A stretch of DNA of 64,000 nt, from the NCBI RefSeq assembly GCF_003635045.1, contig NZ_RBXT01000001.1, positions 1,364,001-1,428,000 of the forward strand, given 5' to 3'. The stretch's first letter is position 1. Each line of letters starts with the position of its first letter. Position numbers and translations under genes: made by a program. This DNA is from Terracoccus luteus. Lineage in GTDB: Bacteria; Actinomycetota; Actinomycetes; Actinomycetales; Dermatophilaceae. Below the pieces are notes generated by a model, which was given only the letters and a program-made list of their open reading frames with translations, made no database searches and was not told the DNA's origin. Positions 34,288-45,455 of this stretch are shown here, piece after piece.

Positions 34288-34680
34288 GTGGCCACGGGTC
34301 ACACCGGGGTGCTGCGCCGGCTCACCGAGCGGCTCACGCGCTCGACCGACGACCTCGAGGCCGCCGAGATGCAGCGCGAGTCGGCCGAGGTGGGCGTGGT
34401 GCCGATCGACGCCGTCCGGCTGCGCGAGCGCGCCACGGTGTCGGGCGAGATCCGCTCCGTGACCCTCCGGCCGCGCGACGACGTGCCCGCGCTCGACGTC
34501 GAGGTGTGGGACGGCACCGGCACGCTGCACCTCGTGTGGCTCGGCCGACGGCGCATCGCCGGCATCGACCCCGGCGTGAAGCTGCGGGCCACCGGCCGCG
34601 TCTCGCGCCATCGCAACCTCACGACCATCTTCAACCCGGCCTACGAGATCATCGGCCGCACCGGAGCCGCACATGAGTGA
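34288..34680 (+). CDS. OB-fold nucleic-acid-binding protein
   Basis: A 130-residue protein: a short helical N terminus (LRRLTERLTRSTDDLEAAEM) then an OB-fold (RATVSGEIRSVTLRPRDDVPALDVEVWDGTGTLHLVWLGRRRIAGIDPGVKLRATGRVS). RecG-wedge-like OB proteins of this size occur beside DUF3710 and DUF3159 in Actinobacteria. GTG 34288 is the first start after the preceding stop. It may bind DNA or tRNA; no partner is evident. Confidence 0.82.
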   Translation: MATGHTGVLRRLTERLTRSTDDLEAAEMQRESAEVGVVPIDAVRLRERATVSGEIRSVTLRPRDDVPALDVEVWDGTGTLHLVWLGRRRIAGIDPGVKLRATGRVSRHRNLTTIFNPAYEIIGRTGAAHE

Positions 34681-35458
34681 CGACCCCGCCACGACGGCAT
34701 CCGGACGCGGCGACCATCCCGGCTCGTCCGGCGCGACGGGTGCGACCGGCACACCGGACGCCCCCGGTCGTCGGGACGCCCCCGAGAAGGCCGACCTCCG
34801 TCGCTACGCCACGGTCGAGGAGCTGCTGCGCGACAAGCTCTCCGAGGCCATCGGCGGCTGGCGCGGCGCGGCCGAGTCGGCGGTGCCGACGCTCGCCTTC
34901 GCGCTGACGTGGACCCGCACCCAGGACCTGCGCACCGCTCTCGTCGTCGCCGGCGCGTGCGTCGTCGTGCTGCTGCTCGTGCGGCTGGTCCAGCGCCAGG
35001 ACGCCCGGTTCATCGCCTACGCCGCGGTCGGCGTCGGCATCTCCGCCTTCTTCGCGCTGCGGTCCGGGCGTGCCGAGGACGCCTTCCTGCCCGGCATGAT
35101 CCAGAACGCGGGTCTGCTCGTGCTGCTGCTCGTGACGAACCTGACCCGCTGGCCGTTGTTCGGCTTCGTCGTCGGCGTCGCCGAGCCCGAGGTCTTCGCC
35201 GAGGACCCCACCTGGTGGCGGCGCCACCGCGGCATCGTCACCGTCGCCTCACGGCTGGCGTGGGTGCTCATCGCCCTCAACGTCGTGCGTCTCGCCGTCA
35301 TGGTGCCGCTCTACCTCGCCGAGCAGGTGGCGGCCCTCGGCGTGGCCAAGGTCGTGCTCGGCTGGCCGCTCTACCTCGTGGCCCTCACCGTCATGGGCGC
35401 GATCCTGCTGCGCGGCCGCACCCCGATCGACGCCCGCGGCCCCGCCGCCCCCGCCTGA
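34673..35458 (+). CDS. DUF3159 family membrane protein
   Basis: A 261-residue protein: a Gly/Pro/Thr-rich N terminus (1-~40), a conserved segment RRYATVEELLRDKLSEAIGG, then five to six membrane helices. The sequence NLTRWPLFGFVVG and the FAEDPTWWRRHRG loop are typical of DUF3159. Overlaps the OB-fold gene by 8 bp. Function unknown; last gene of the dut operon, followed by the hairpin array at 35481. Confidence 0.87.
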   Translation: MSDDPATTASGRGDHPGSSGATGATGTPDAPGRRDAPEKADLRRYATVEELLRDKLSEAIGGWRGAAESAVPTLAFALTWTRTQDLRTALVVAGACVVVLLLVRLVQRQDARFIAYAAVGVGISAFFALRSGRAEDAFLPGMIQNAGLLVLLLVTNLTRWPLFGFVVGVAEPEVFAEDPTWWRRHRGIVTVASRLAWVLIALNVVRLAVMVPLYLAEQVAALGVAKVVLGWPLYLVALTVMGAILLRGRTPIDARGPAAPA

Positions 35459-35480
35459 CCTCACCCGGTCCGCCGCGTTC

Positions 35481-35580
35481 GGCACCTCTGACCCGTCAGG
35501 GGTGCCGGACGCGCGTCACCGTGTGCGCCTGACACCGCTGAGCCGTCAGGGGTGCCGGACGCGCCGTTGTGTGATGCCGA
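35481..35580 (+). repeat. 50-bp tandem hairpin repeat, copy 2 of the intergenic element
   Basis: Two 50-bp units (35481-35530, 35531-35580) share an exact 21-bp core starting CGTCAGGGGTGCC (35494-35514 and 35544-35564). Two mutually exclusive hairpins are possible on the plus strand: GGCACC-TGAC/GTCA-GGTGCC (35481-35506), or GGTGCCGGACGCGCG with CGTGTGCGCCTGACACC (35501-35536), because both use the same GGTGCC. The element resembles that at 15209-15273. Confidence 0.85.
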
Positions 35581-35644
35581 GCGCGCCGTATGCGCCGCGT
35601 CTGGCATCACACAGCGGTGAACAGACGGCGTTCGGCATCACACA
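35568..35644. repeat. Inverted repeat TGTGTGATGCC / GGCATCACACA with an extra copy
   Basis: TGTGTGATGCC (35568-35578) is exactly complementary to GGCATCACACA (35603-35613), with partly complementary sequence between them. A third copy of GGCATCACACA lies at 35634-35644. The block separates the DUF3159 gene (+) from the convergent TrkA gene (-) and may act as a bidirectional terminator. Confidence 0.8.
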
Positions 35645-35683
35645 AGCGCCGACGGACGCAGGATGCCGGGTGGCTCGCTCCGG

Positions 35684-36370
35684 TCAGAGCGCGCCGAGCG
35701 ACTTCGGCCGGTCACCGGGGGCGACGATGGCCTGCAGGTGCTCTTCCTGCTCCGTCGTCGTGATGAAGAGCAGCTCGTCGCCGGCCTCCATCGCGTCGTC
35801 GGGCGTGGGGGCGAGCGGCCGCTGCTCGCGGATGATCGCGACGAGCACCGTGTCGATCGGCCAGTCGACGTCGCCGACCCGGCGGCCGGCGAAGGGGCTG
35901 ACGTCGGGCAGCGTGATCTCGACCATGGCCGCGCGGCCCTGCTGGAACTCGAAGATGCGCACGAGGTCGCCGATGCTGACGGCCTCCTCGATGAGCGCCG
36001 TCATGAGGCGCGGTGTCGAGACGGCGACGTCGACGCCCCACGACTCGTCGAACATCCACTCGTTCTTGGGGTTGTTGACGCGGGCGACCGTGCGCGGCAC
36101 CCCGAACTCGGTCTTGGCCAGCAGCGAGATGACGAGGTTGGCCTTGTCGTCACCCGTCGCGGCGACGACGACGTCGGACGTCTCGAGGTGGGCCTCCTCG
36201 AGAGCCGTGATCTCGCAGGCGTCGGCGAGCAGCCACGACGCCTCGGGCACGCGCGAGGCCTGCACGTCGTCGGCGTCCTTGTCGATGAGCAGGATCTGGT
36301 GCCCGTTGCCGAGCAGCTCGCGGGCGATGGAGCGGCCGACGCTGCCGGCTCCGGCGATGACGACGCGCAT
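35684..36370 (-). CDS. trkA: TrkA/KtrA-type potassium channel regulator (CeoC-like)
   Basis: A 228-residue cytosolic regulator with an N-terminal RCK (TrkA-N) Rossmann domain, MRVVIAGAGSVGRSIAREL with GxGxxG for NAD(H), and a C-terminal TrkA-C domain (SPFAGRRVGDVDWPIDTVLVAIIRE ... GDELLFITTTEQEEHLQAI). Such subunits gate K+ uptake channels in response to nucleotides. It follows a second copy at 36443 with 72 bp between them, like ceoB-ceoC in mycobacteria. No K+ pore gene is present. Confidence 0.9.
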   Translation of the reverse strand: MRVVIAGAGSVGRSIARELLGNGHQILLIDKDADDVQASRVPEASWLLADACEITALEEAHLETSDVVVAATGDDKANLVISLLAKTEFGVPRTVARVNNPKNEWMFDESWGVDVAVSTPRLMTALIEEAVSIGDLVRIFEFQQGRAAMVEITLPDVSPFAGRRVGDVDWPIDTVLVAIIREQRPLAPTPDDAMEAGDELLFITTTEQEEHLQAIVAPGDRPKSLGAL

Positions 36371-36442
36371 GCACGTCTCCTTCGGGGTGTCGGTCAGTGG
36401 CTGTGGGGCTGACGGTCGGACGAGGGGGCGGGAGAGGACGGC

Positions 36443-37105
36443 TCAGACGGGGGCCGGTGGCTGGTCGCAGATGCGCTCCACCCGGGCCAGCTCGTCTCGG
36501 CGGACGCTGAGGTGCACGAGGTCGCCCTGCTGCACGACCATGCCCGGCGTCGGGATCGCGCCCTCGCCGAGCCGCGTGACGTAGGCGACGCGTCCGCCGG
36601 TCTGCTCCTCGACCGCCGAGAGCGGGCGGCCGATCCACGCCGGGGCGAGCGGCACCTCGGCAATGACGATCTTGCCGCTCGGGTCGGTGAGCTCGGGCAT
36701 GGCGCCCTGGGGGAGCAGCCGCTGGATCATCTGGTCCGAGGTCCAGCGCACGGTCGCGACGGTGGGGATGCCGAGCCGCTGGTAGACCATCGCGCGCTGC
36801 GGGTCGTAGATGCGGGCGGCCACGTGCTCGACACCGAACGTCTCGCGGGCCACCCGGGCCGCGAGGATGTTCGAGTTGTCACCGCTGCTCACCGCGGCGA
36901 AGGCATAGGCCTCCTTGATGCCGGCGGCGACGAGGGTGTCGCGGTCGAAGCCGATGCCGGTGACCGTCTGCCCCTCGAACTCGGTGCCGAGCCGGCGGAA
37001 GGCGGAGGCCTCCGAGTCGATGACGGCGACGTCGTGACCGGCACGCCCGAGGGTGCGGGCCAGGGTCGAGCCGACACGGCCGCAGCCCATGATGACGAAG
37101 TGCAC
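36443..37105 (-). CDS. trkA: TrkA/KtrA-type potassium channel regulator (CeoB-like)
   Basis: A 220-residue paralogue of the downstream TrkA: VHFVIMGCGRVGSTLARTLGRAGHDVAVIDSE binds NAD(H), and the TrkA-C domain begins near VIAEVPLAPAWIGRPLSAVEE. The open frame continues upstream, but GTG 37105 is the family start. It is divergent from the APC permease gene, with 170 bp between the starts. Confidence 0.9.
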   Translation of the reverse strand: MHFVIMGCGRVGSTLARTLGRAGHDVAVIDSEASAFRRLGTEFEGQTVTGIGFDRDTLVAAGIKEAYAFAAVSSGDNSNILAARVARETFGVEHVAARIYDPQRAMVYQRLGIPTVATVRWTSDQMIQRLLPQGAMPELTDPSGKIVIAEVPLAPAWIGRPLSAVEEQTGGRVAYVTRLGEGAIPTPGMVVQQGDLVHLSVRRDELARVERICDQPPAPV

Positions 37106-37263
37106 GAGCGCGACGGTACACCGTGCGTGGGGCGCTCCCGAGCCGACCGACGGCAGCCGGATGCCGGGTCGCGGGCCCCCGCCGGACGGGGCCCGGCGCC
37201 GTGGTGGCGTACCGCCACCCGGACGGGTGTCGCGACGGTGCGCGACCGGCATCCGCAGCGGCA

Positions 37264-37278
37264 TACAGTATCGCCGTG
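37264..37278 (+). promoter_or_regulatory. Leaderless -10 element of the APC permease gene
   Basis: TACAGT (37264-37269) lies 6 nt before GTG 37276 and there is no Shine-Dalgarno sequence. TACAGT is close to the TATAAT consensus. Confidence 0.55.
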
Positions 37279-39285
37279 CCAGGTACCGGTTCGCTGTTCA
37301 AGCGTGTGCTCGTGGGTCGCGCGATGCGCAGCGACAAGCTGGGTGACACCCTGCTGCCCAAGCGGCTCGCGCTGCCCATCTTCGCGAGCGACGCGCTCTC
37401 GTCGGTCGCCTACGCGCCCGACGAGATCATGCTCATGCTGGGCCTCGCCGGCGGCGCCTTCGCGATGACGCACAGCTGGCAGATCACCATCGCCGTCGTG
37501 CTCGTCATGGTCGTCGTCGTGGCGTCGTACCGGCAGAACGTGCGGGCCTACCCCTCGGGCGGCGGCGACTACGAGGTGGCCACCGTCAACCTCGGCCCCA
37601 AGGCCGGCCTGACGGTCGCGAGCGCGCTGCTCGTCGACTACGTGCTCACCGTCGCGGTGTCGGTCAGCTCGGGCGTGCAGAACGCCGGCACGGTGCTCGG
37701 CTTCGTCCGTGGCAACGAGGTGCCGGTGGCGGTCGGGCTCATCGTCTTCCTCACCGCGATGAACCTGCGCGGCGTGCGCGAGTCGGGCAAGGCCTTCGCG
37801 GTGCCGGTCTACGCCTTCATGCTCGCCATCATCGGCATGGGCATCTTCGGCTTCATCCAACACTTCACCGGCAGCCTCACCCCGTCCGAGAGCGCCGACC
37901 TCGTACTCGTGCCCGAGGGCGGCGAGGAGATCACGGGGGTGGCGGCGGCCTTCCTGCTGCTGCGCGCCTTCTCGTCGGGCTGCGCGGCCCTCACCGGCGT
38001 CGAGGCGATCAGCAACGGCGTGCCGGCGTTCAAGAAGCCCAAGAGCGACAACGCGGCCACGACCCTGCTGCTCATGGGCAGCATCTCGATCGCGATGCTC
38101 GCCTCGATCATCACCCTGAGCAACTGGACCGGCATCAAGATCGCCGAGGACCCCGCGACCCAGCTGCTGCGCGACGGCCAGCCGGTCGGCGACGACTACG
38201 TGCAGCACACGGCCATCGGCCAGCTCGCCACCTCGGTGTTCGCGAACCTGCCGGTCGGCATCGTCTTCGTCTCGATCGTCACCGGCCTCATCCTCATCCT
38301 GGCCGCGAACACCGCCTTCAACGGCTTCCCGGTGCTCGGCTCGATCCTCGCCCGCGACGGGTACCTGCCCCGCCAGCTCTACACCCGCGGCGACCGCCTC
38401 GCCTTCAGCAACGGCATCCTCATCCTCGCGGCGGCCGCGATCCTGCTCGTCGTCGTCTTCCGGGCCAACGTCAACGCCCTGCTGCAGCTCTACATCGTCG
38501 GTGTGTTCGTCAGCTTCACGACGAGCCAGACCGGCATGGTGCGCCACTGGACCCGGCTGCTGCGCCTCGAGCGCGACCCGAAGGAGCGGGGGCGCATGAT
38601 GCGCTCGCGCGTCATCAACGGGGTCGGGGCGGCCATGTCGGCCACGGTGCTCATCGTCGTGCTCATCACGAAGTTCCAGGCGGGCGCCCGCTACGCCATC
38701 ATCGCGATGGCCGTCCTCTTCGTGCTCATGCTCGGCATCCGTCGCCACTACGACCGGGTGCGCAAGGAGCTCGAGATCGACTGGGACGTCGAGCGGCCCA
38801 TGCTGCCCAGCCACGTGCACGCCATCGTCTGCGTCTCGAAGGTGCACAAGCCGACGATGCGCGCCCTCGCCTACGCCCGCGCCAACCGCCCGAGCTACCT
38901 CGAGGCCATCGTCGTCGACGTCGACCACGAGGAGACGCAGGCGCTCATCGACGAGTGGGACCGCCGCCAGATCCCCGTGCCACTCAAGGCGCTGTCGTCG
39001 CCGTACCGGCAGATCACGCGGCCGATCCTCGACTACGTGCGCTCGATCCGCAGCGGCAACCCGCGCGACATCGTCACGGTGTACCTGCCGGAGTACGTGC
39101 TCGGCAGGTGGTGGGAGCAGGTGCTGCACAACCAGAGCGCCCTGCGCCTCAAGGCCCGTCTGCTCTTCACCCCGGGCGTCATGGTCGTCAGCGTGCCGTG
39201 GCAGCTGCAGTCGTCGGAGGGCGCCGAGCGCGAGTGGATCGACGAGCCGCCGGTGAGCGGCTCGGTGCGCGGCGGCAACCTGTGA
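37276..39285 (+). CDS. APC-superfamily amino-acid/cation permease
   Basis: A 669-residue transporter with about 12 membrane helices. KRLALPIFASDALSSVAYAPDEIMLMLGLAGG is the start of TM1, YPSGGGDYEVATVNLGPKAGL the loop and TM3, and ALTGVEAISNGVPAFKKPKSDNAA the helix 6-7 region. Residues ~500-669 form a cytosolic domain containing VHAIVCVSKVHKPTMRALAYARANRP, which resembles a UspA-like fold. The homologue in mycobacteria also adjoins the ceo genes, so K+ or amino-acid transport is plausible. Ends in a GTGA overlap with the RNA methyltransferase. Confidence 0.88.
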   Translation: MPGTGSLFKRVLVGRAMRSDKLGDTLLPKRLALPIFASDALSSVAYAPDEIMLMLGLAGGAFAMTHSWQITIAVVLVMVVVVASYRQNVRAYPSGGGDYEVATVNLGPKAGLTVASALLVDYVLTVAVSVSSGVQNAGTVLGFVRGNEVPVAVGLIVFLTAMNLRGVRESGKAFAVPVYAFMLAIIGMGIFGFIQHFTGSLTPSESADLVLVPEGGEEITGVAAAFLLLRAFSSGCAALTGVEAISNGVPAFKKPKSDNAATTLLLMGSISIAMLASIITLSNWTGIKIAEDPATQLLRDGQPVGDDYVQHTAIGQLATSVFANLPVGIVFVSIVTGLILILAANTAFNGFPVLGSILARDGYLPRQLYTRGDRLAFSNGILILAAAAILLVVVFRANVNALLQLYIVGVFVSFTTSQTGMVRHWTRLLRLERDPKERGRMMRSRVINGVGAAMSATVLIVVLITKFQAGARYAIIAMAVLFVLMLGIRRHYDRVRKELEIDWDVERPMLPSHVHAIVCVSKVHKPTMRALAYARANRPSYLEAIVVDVDHEETQALIDEWDRRQIPVPLKALSSPYRQITRPILDYVRSIRSGNPRDIVTVYLPEYVLGRWWEQVLHNQSALRLKARLLFTPGVMVVSVPWQLQSSEGAEREWIDEPPVSGSVRGGNL

Positions 39286-40640
39286 CCTCGGCCTGCGGCG
39301 GACGGCGGCCTCGTCGCCGCGAACCGTCCGTGTCCGCCCCCTCGCTCGTCGGCGCCGAGTGGGAGGTCGAGGTCGGCCCCGTCGCGCACGGCGGCTTCTG
39401 CATCGCCCGCCACGAGGGCCAGGTCGTCTTCGTGCGCCACGCGCTGCCGGGCGAGCGGGTCCTGGCCCGCGTCACCGAGGGTCGCGTCGGTGACCGCTTC
39501 GTGCGGGCGGATGCCGTGTCGGTCGGCCAGGCGTCGCCGCACCGGGTCGTGCCGCCCTGCCCGTGGTCGGGCCCCGGCCGGTGCGGGGGCTGCGACTTCC
39601 AGCACGTCGACCTCGCCGAGCAGCGGGCCCTGAAGGCCGCGGTCGTGCGCGAGCAGTTCTCCCGGCTCGCCGGGCTCGACGTCGACGTCGAGGTGGCCGC
39701 GGTGCCGGGCGACCACGACGGACTCGACTGGCGCACCCGGGTCGAGTTCGCGGTCGACGGCACCGGCCGGGCGGGGCTGCGGCGCCACCGCTCGCGCGAC
39801 GTCGTCCCCGTGGAGGACTGCCTCATCGCCACCCGTCCGGTGGTCGGGTCCGGCGTGCTCGACCGGTCGTGGCCCGGCGTGGCCGCGGTCGACGTCATCG
39901 ACGCCGCCGACCCGGCCGAGCCGGTGCTCGTCCCGGTACCGCTGGAACGGGCTCGCGAGCGGGCTCGGCCCCAGGGCCGGGACCGACGGGGCGGCGACCG
40001 TCGCTACCGCGGTCCGCAGCCGGATGCGGGCAGGGACGACGCCGGCGACGGTGGCCTCGTCCGCGAGGTCGTGCGTGACGGCGACTGGTCGGGGGAGTAC
40101 GCCGTCGCCGCGCGCGGGTTCTGGCAGGTGCACCCCGGCGCCGCCCCGACCTTCCTGCACCGGGTCACCGTCCTGCTCGAGGCGGCCCCCGGCGACCGGG
40201 TGCTCGACCTCTACGCCGGCTCGGGCCTGTTCACCGCGCGCCTCGGCGAGCTCGTCGGCCCCGACGGGATAGTGCTCGGCATCGAGGGCGACCGGCGGGC
40301 CGTCGAGAACGGTCGGGCCAACACCGGGCACCTGCCCAACGTCGAGTGGCGGGCGGGCCGGGTCGACGCCGAGCTGGCCACCCTCGTCGACCAGGGCGTG
40401 GGCGCCGACCTCGCGGTGCTCGACCCGCCGCGCACCGGCGCCGGACCCGAGGTCATCGCGCACCTCGCCGCGCTCGGGGTGCGCCGGGCGGTCTACGTGG
40501 CCTGCGACCCGGCCGCGCTCGCGCGCGACGTCGCGACCGCGCTCACCCACGGCTACCGGCTCGCCTCGCTCGAGGCCCACGACGCCTTCCCGATGACCCA
40601 CCACGTCGAGTGCATCGCGGTGCTCGAGCGAGCCGACTGA
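39282..40640 (+). CDS. TrmA/RlmD-type 23S rRNA or tRNA uracil-5 methyltransferase
   Basis: A 452-residue class I RNA (uracil-5) methyltransferase. An N-terminal TRAM domain (EWEVEVGPVAHGGFCIARHEGQVVFVRHALPGE) precedes a [4Fe-4S] motif CPWSGPGRCGGCDFQH. The SAM-binding domain has VLDLYAGSGLFTARLGE and the catalytic part has VLDPPRTGAG and VYVACDPAALARD, with the nucleophilic Cys. A low-complexity Arg/Gly insertion (about 220-255) interrupts the middle. Translationally coupled to the permease gene, as its mycobacterial homologue is adjacent to it. Confidence 0.9.
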   Translation: MTSACGGRRPRRREPSVSAPSLVGAEWEVEVGPVAHGGFCIARHEGQVVFVRHALPGERVLARVTEGRVGDRFVRADAVSVGQASPHRVVPPCPWSGPGRCGGCDFQHVDLAEQRALKAAVVREQFSRLAGLDVDVEVAAVPGDHDGLDWRTRVEFAVDGTGRAGLRRHRSRDVVPVEDCLIATRPVVGSGVLDRSWPGVAAVDVIDAADPAEPVLVPVPLERARERARPQGRDRRGGDRRYRGPQPDAGRDDAGDGGLVREVVRDGDWSGEYAVAARGFWQVHPGAAPTFLHRVTVLLEAAPGDRVLDLYAGSGLFTARLGELVGPDGIVLGIEGDRRAVENGRANTGHLPNVEWRAGRVDAELATLVDQGVGADLAVLDPPRTGAGPEVIAHLAALGVRRAVYVACDPAALARDVATALTHGYRLASLEAHDAFPMTHHVECIAVLERAD

Positions 40641-40660
40641 CCGGCATCCGACCCCTCGCC

Positions 40661-40734
40661 GGCGAACACACCGAGCAATGAGCAGGTACGCGTGTTGCAA
40701 CTCGCCGACCTGCGCATTGCTCGGTGTGTTCGCC
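40661..40734. repeat. 74-bp near-perfect palindrome between two plus-strand genes
   Basis: Arms 40661-40687 and 40708-40734 (27 bp each) are complementary at 26 positions; the inner 20 nt contain the 8-bp palindrome GTTGCAAC at the centre. Counting the whole 74 bp, 33 of 37 base pairs match. It starts 20 bp after the methyltransferase stop and ends 60 bp before the thioesterase start. Confidence 0.93.
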
Positions 40735-40793
40735 CGGGCCCGGCCGGGGGTGCCCCCAACGAGGCCGCGACGCGGCCGCGAGAGCATGGGCCC

Positions 40794-41210
40794 ATGTCAG
40801 CCCGACCGCCGTTCACCCTGCCCGTCACCGTCCGCTTCTCCGAGATCGACGTCGCCGGGGTCGTGTTCAACTCGCACTACCTCACGTGGTGCGAGGACGC
40901 GAAGGTCGGCTTCCTCGACAGCATCGGCTACGACCCCGCCCGCTTCGCCGCCGAGCACCACCTCGCCCTCGTGCGGCACGCCGAGATCGACTGGGTCGTC
41001 AGCCTGCGCCCGCTCGACCGCGCCGAGATCCGGGTGACGGTCGACCGGGTCGGCACGTCGTCGTTCACCCTGCGCCACGAGATCTGGCGCACGGGCGCCG
41101 ACCCCGCCCTCACGGCATCCTGCGTCATCACCTACGTCTGGTTCGACACCCTCGCCGGCGCGAAGATCCCGCTCGACGAGCACGTGCGGGGCGCCCTGAG
41201 CGCCGCCTGA
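40794..41210 (+). CDS. Acyl-CoA thioesterase (4HBT hot-dog family)
   Basis: A 138-residue hot-dog fold protein. VTVRFSEIDVAGVVFNSHYLTWCEDAKVGFLDSIGYD has the conserved Asp-x4-Val-x-Asn pattern of 4-hydroxybenzoyl-CoA thioesterase-like enzymes, and the rest gives the long helix and beta sheet. It hydrolyses an acyl-CoA whose identity cannot be read from sequence. ATG 40794 has no clear Shine-Dalgarno sequence. Confidence 0.87.
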   Translation: MSARPPFTLPVTVRFSEIDVAGVVFNSHYLTWCEDAKVGFLDSIGYDPARFAAEHHLALVRHAEIDWVVSLRPLDRAEIRVTVDRVGTSSFTLRHEIWRTGADPALTASCVITYVWFDTLAGAKIPLDEHVRGALSAA

Positions 41211-41283
41211 CCGGGCGCCGTCGAGCCCGTGAGGATGCCGGTCGGCGGGCCGTGACGGCCGGTGGCGCGGGGTGCGTGGCGGG

Positions 41284-41313
41284 CTGACAATGGGGACGCC
41301 GTGTGGTTAGATA
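41284..41313 (+). promoter_or_regulatory. Aconitase promoter
   Basis: CTGACA (41284-41289), an 18-bp spacer and TAGATA (41308-41313) form a sigma-70-like promoter. The leader of about 45 nt holds the operator at 41314 and GGAAGGAG at 41349-41356. Confidence 0.6.
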
Positions 41314-41331
41314 TATCTTGACGTCAAGATA
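41314..41331. promoter_or_regulatory. 18-bp perfect palindrome, candidate operator of acnA
   Basis: TATCTTGACGTCAAGATA is a perfect palindrome immediately after the -10 box, so a bound dimer would block initiation. The surrounding 30 bp are strikingly AT-rich for this genome. The sequence does not match the AcnR site I know from corynebacteria; the regulator is unidentified. Confidence 0.75.
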
Positions 41332-41362
41332 AATTGAGCAGAGTCGCTGGAAGGAGCCCGTC

Positions 41363-44167
<2,805 letters not shown>

Positions 44168-44184
44168 CCCTCCCGTCGGCCGAC

Positions 44185-44225
44185 CAGGGGCCCGGATGCC
44201 GCGACGCGCGGTGACCGGGCCCCTG
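44185..44225 (+). terminator. Hairpin terminator of acnA
   Basis: An 11-bp perfect stem (44185-44195 with 44215-44225) closes a 19-nt loop, 18 bp after the acnA stop. TCGTCCGTCCC follows. Confidence 0.75.
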
Positions 44226-44259
44226 TCGTCCGTCCCGGGGCGGGTGACATGCTCGTGGG

Positions 44260-45417
44260 GTGAGCGAGCGACACGTGACCCTGACCGTCTGGGAGGACGA
44301 GTTGGACTGGCTCCCGGCCGAACCCGTCGAGCACACCGACGCCTGGGTCGAGGGGGCCGGGCCGGTGCGCTGGTCGGCGAGGCGCTGGGAGTCGCCGGTC
44401 GTCGATAGCACGTTCGAGGCGCTCGAGCTCGTCCCGTCGTGGAACGCGCAGACCCCGGCCGGCACGTGGCTACTCGTCGAGGGGCGCGTGCTTCAGGCGT
44501 CGGGGTGGAGCCCGTGGCTGACCTTCGCCCGCTGGACCGACGCCGGGGTCGACCCCGACCACGGTGGGGGAGCGATGGTGCGCACGACCGTCAAGGACCA
44601 GCCGGTCGAGGGCGGGCGCATGGCCCACGACGCCTTCGTCGCCGACCCCGCGTCACCCTTCTCGGCGTGGCAGGTGCGGCTGACGGCCCTGTCCGAGCGT
44701 GACCACGGGCCGTGGCCGACGGTGTCGCTCGTGGCCGCCTGCGTATCGGCCGTCACCGTCGGGGCCGACGAGCCGACCAGCCGACCCGGTGTCGCGCGCG
44801 GTGTCGAGATCGCCGTCCCCCCGCACTCGCAGCGGCTGCACGTCGACACCTTCGCCCACTGGGACGAGGGCGGTCAGTCGTGGTGCTCCCCGACGTCGAC
44901 GACGATGCTGCTCGAGCACTGGGGGCACGCCCCGACCGCGGACGAGACGGCGTGGGTGGGCGACCGCCCGGACCCGGCCGTCGTGCACGCCGTGAGCCGG
45001 GTCTACGACGCGGCCTTCGCCGGGGCCGGCAACTGGGCCTTCAACGCCGCCTACGCCGCGACGAGGGGCCTGCGGGCCTACGTCACCCGCCTGCGCGACC
45101 TCACCGAGGTCGAGGCGTTCGTCGCCGCCGGGGTGCCCGTCGTCGTGTCGGTCGCCTTCGAGCCGGAGCAGCTCGACGGCGCCGGCTACGGCACCTCGGG
45201 CCACCTGCTGACCGTCGTCGGGTTCACGCCCGAGGGTGACGTCGTCTCCAACGACCCCAACAGCCACCGGATCCCGAGCAACGACGAGGTGCGCACGGTC
45301 TACCGCCGCGACCAGTTCGAGCGCGTCTGGCTCGGCACCAACGGCGGGATGACCTACGTCATGCACCCGGCCGACCACCCCCTGCCGCCGCCGCCGGCCG
45401 AGGCCAACTGGGCCTGA
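44260..45417 (+). CDS. C39-family (papain-like) peptidase domain protein
   Basis: A 385-residue protein. The N-terminal half (1-~190) is a beta-rich domain with many Trp residues and no recognised name. The C-terminal half is a Peptidase_C39_2 domain with the catalytic Cys in GGQSWCSPTSTTMLLEHWG (C209), His in GTSGHLLTVVGF (H315) and Asp/Asn in VVSNDPNSH (about 330). There is no clear signal peptide, so it may act in the cytosol. Substrate unknown. GTG 44260 is chosen as the first start after the acnA terminator. Confidence 0.8.
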   Translation: MSERHVTLTVWEDELDWLPAEPVEHTDAWVEGAGPVRWSARRWESPVVDSTFEALELVPSWNAQTPAGTWLLVEGRVLQASGWSPWLTFARWTDAGVDPDHGGGAMVRTTVKDQPVEGGRMAHDAFVADPASPFSAWQVRLTALSERDHGPWPTVSLVAACVSAVTVGADEPTSRPGVARGVEIAVPPHSQRLHVDTFAHWDEGGQSWCSPTSTTMLLEHWGHAPTADETAWVGDRPDPAVVHAVSRVYDAAFAGAGNWAFNAAYAATRGLRAYVTRLRDLTEVEAFVAAGVPVVVSVAFEPEQLDGAGYGTSGHLLTVVGFTPEGDVVSNDPNSHRIPSNDEVRTVYRRDQFERVWLGTNGGMTYVMHPADHPLPPPPAEANWA

Positions 45418-45455
45418 CCGGACCGCCCGGCGCAGGGACGGTGCGCCCACCGGGG

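Noticed and set aside
36889-39129. 746-residue open frame antisense to the APC permease
   Set aside because: Composition is His/Asp/Arg-rich with no hydrophobic pattern or motif; the permease on the other strand explains the openness of the frame.
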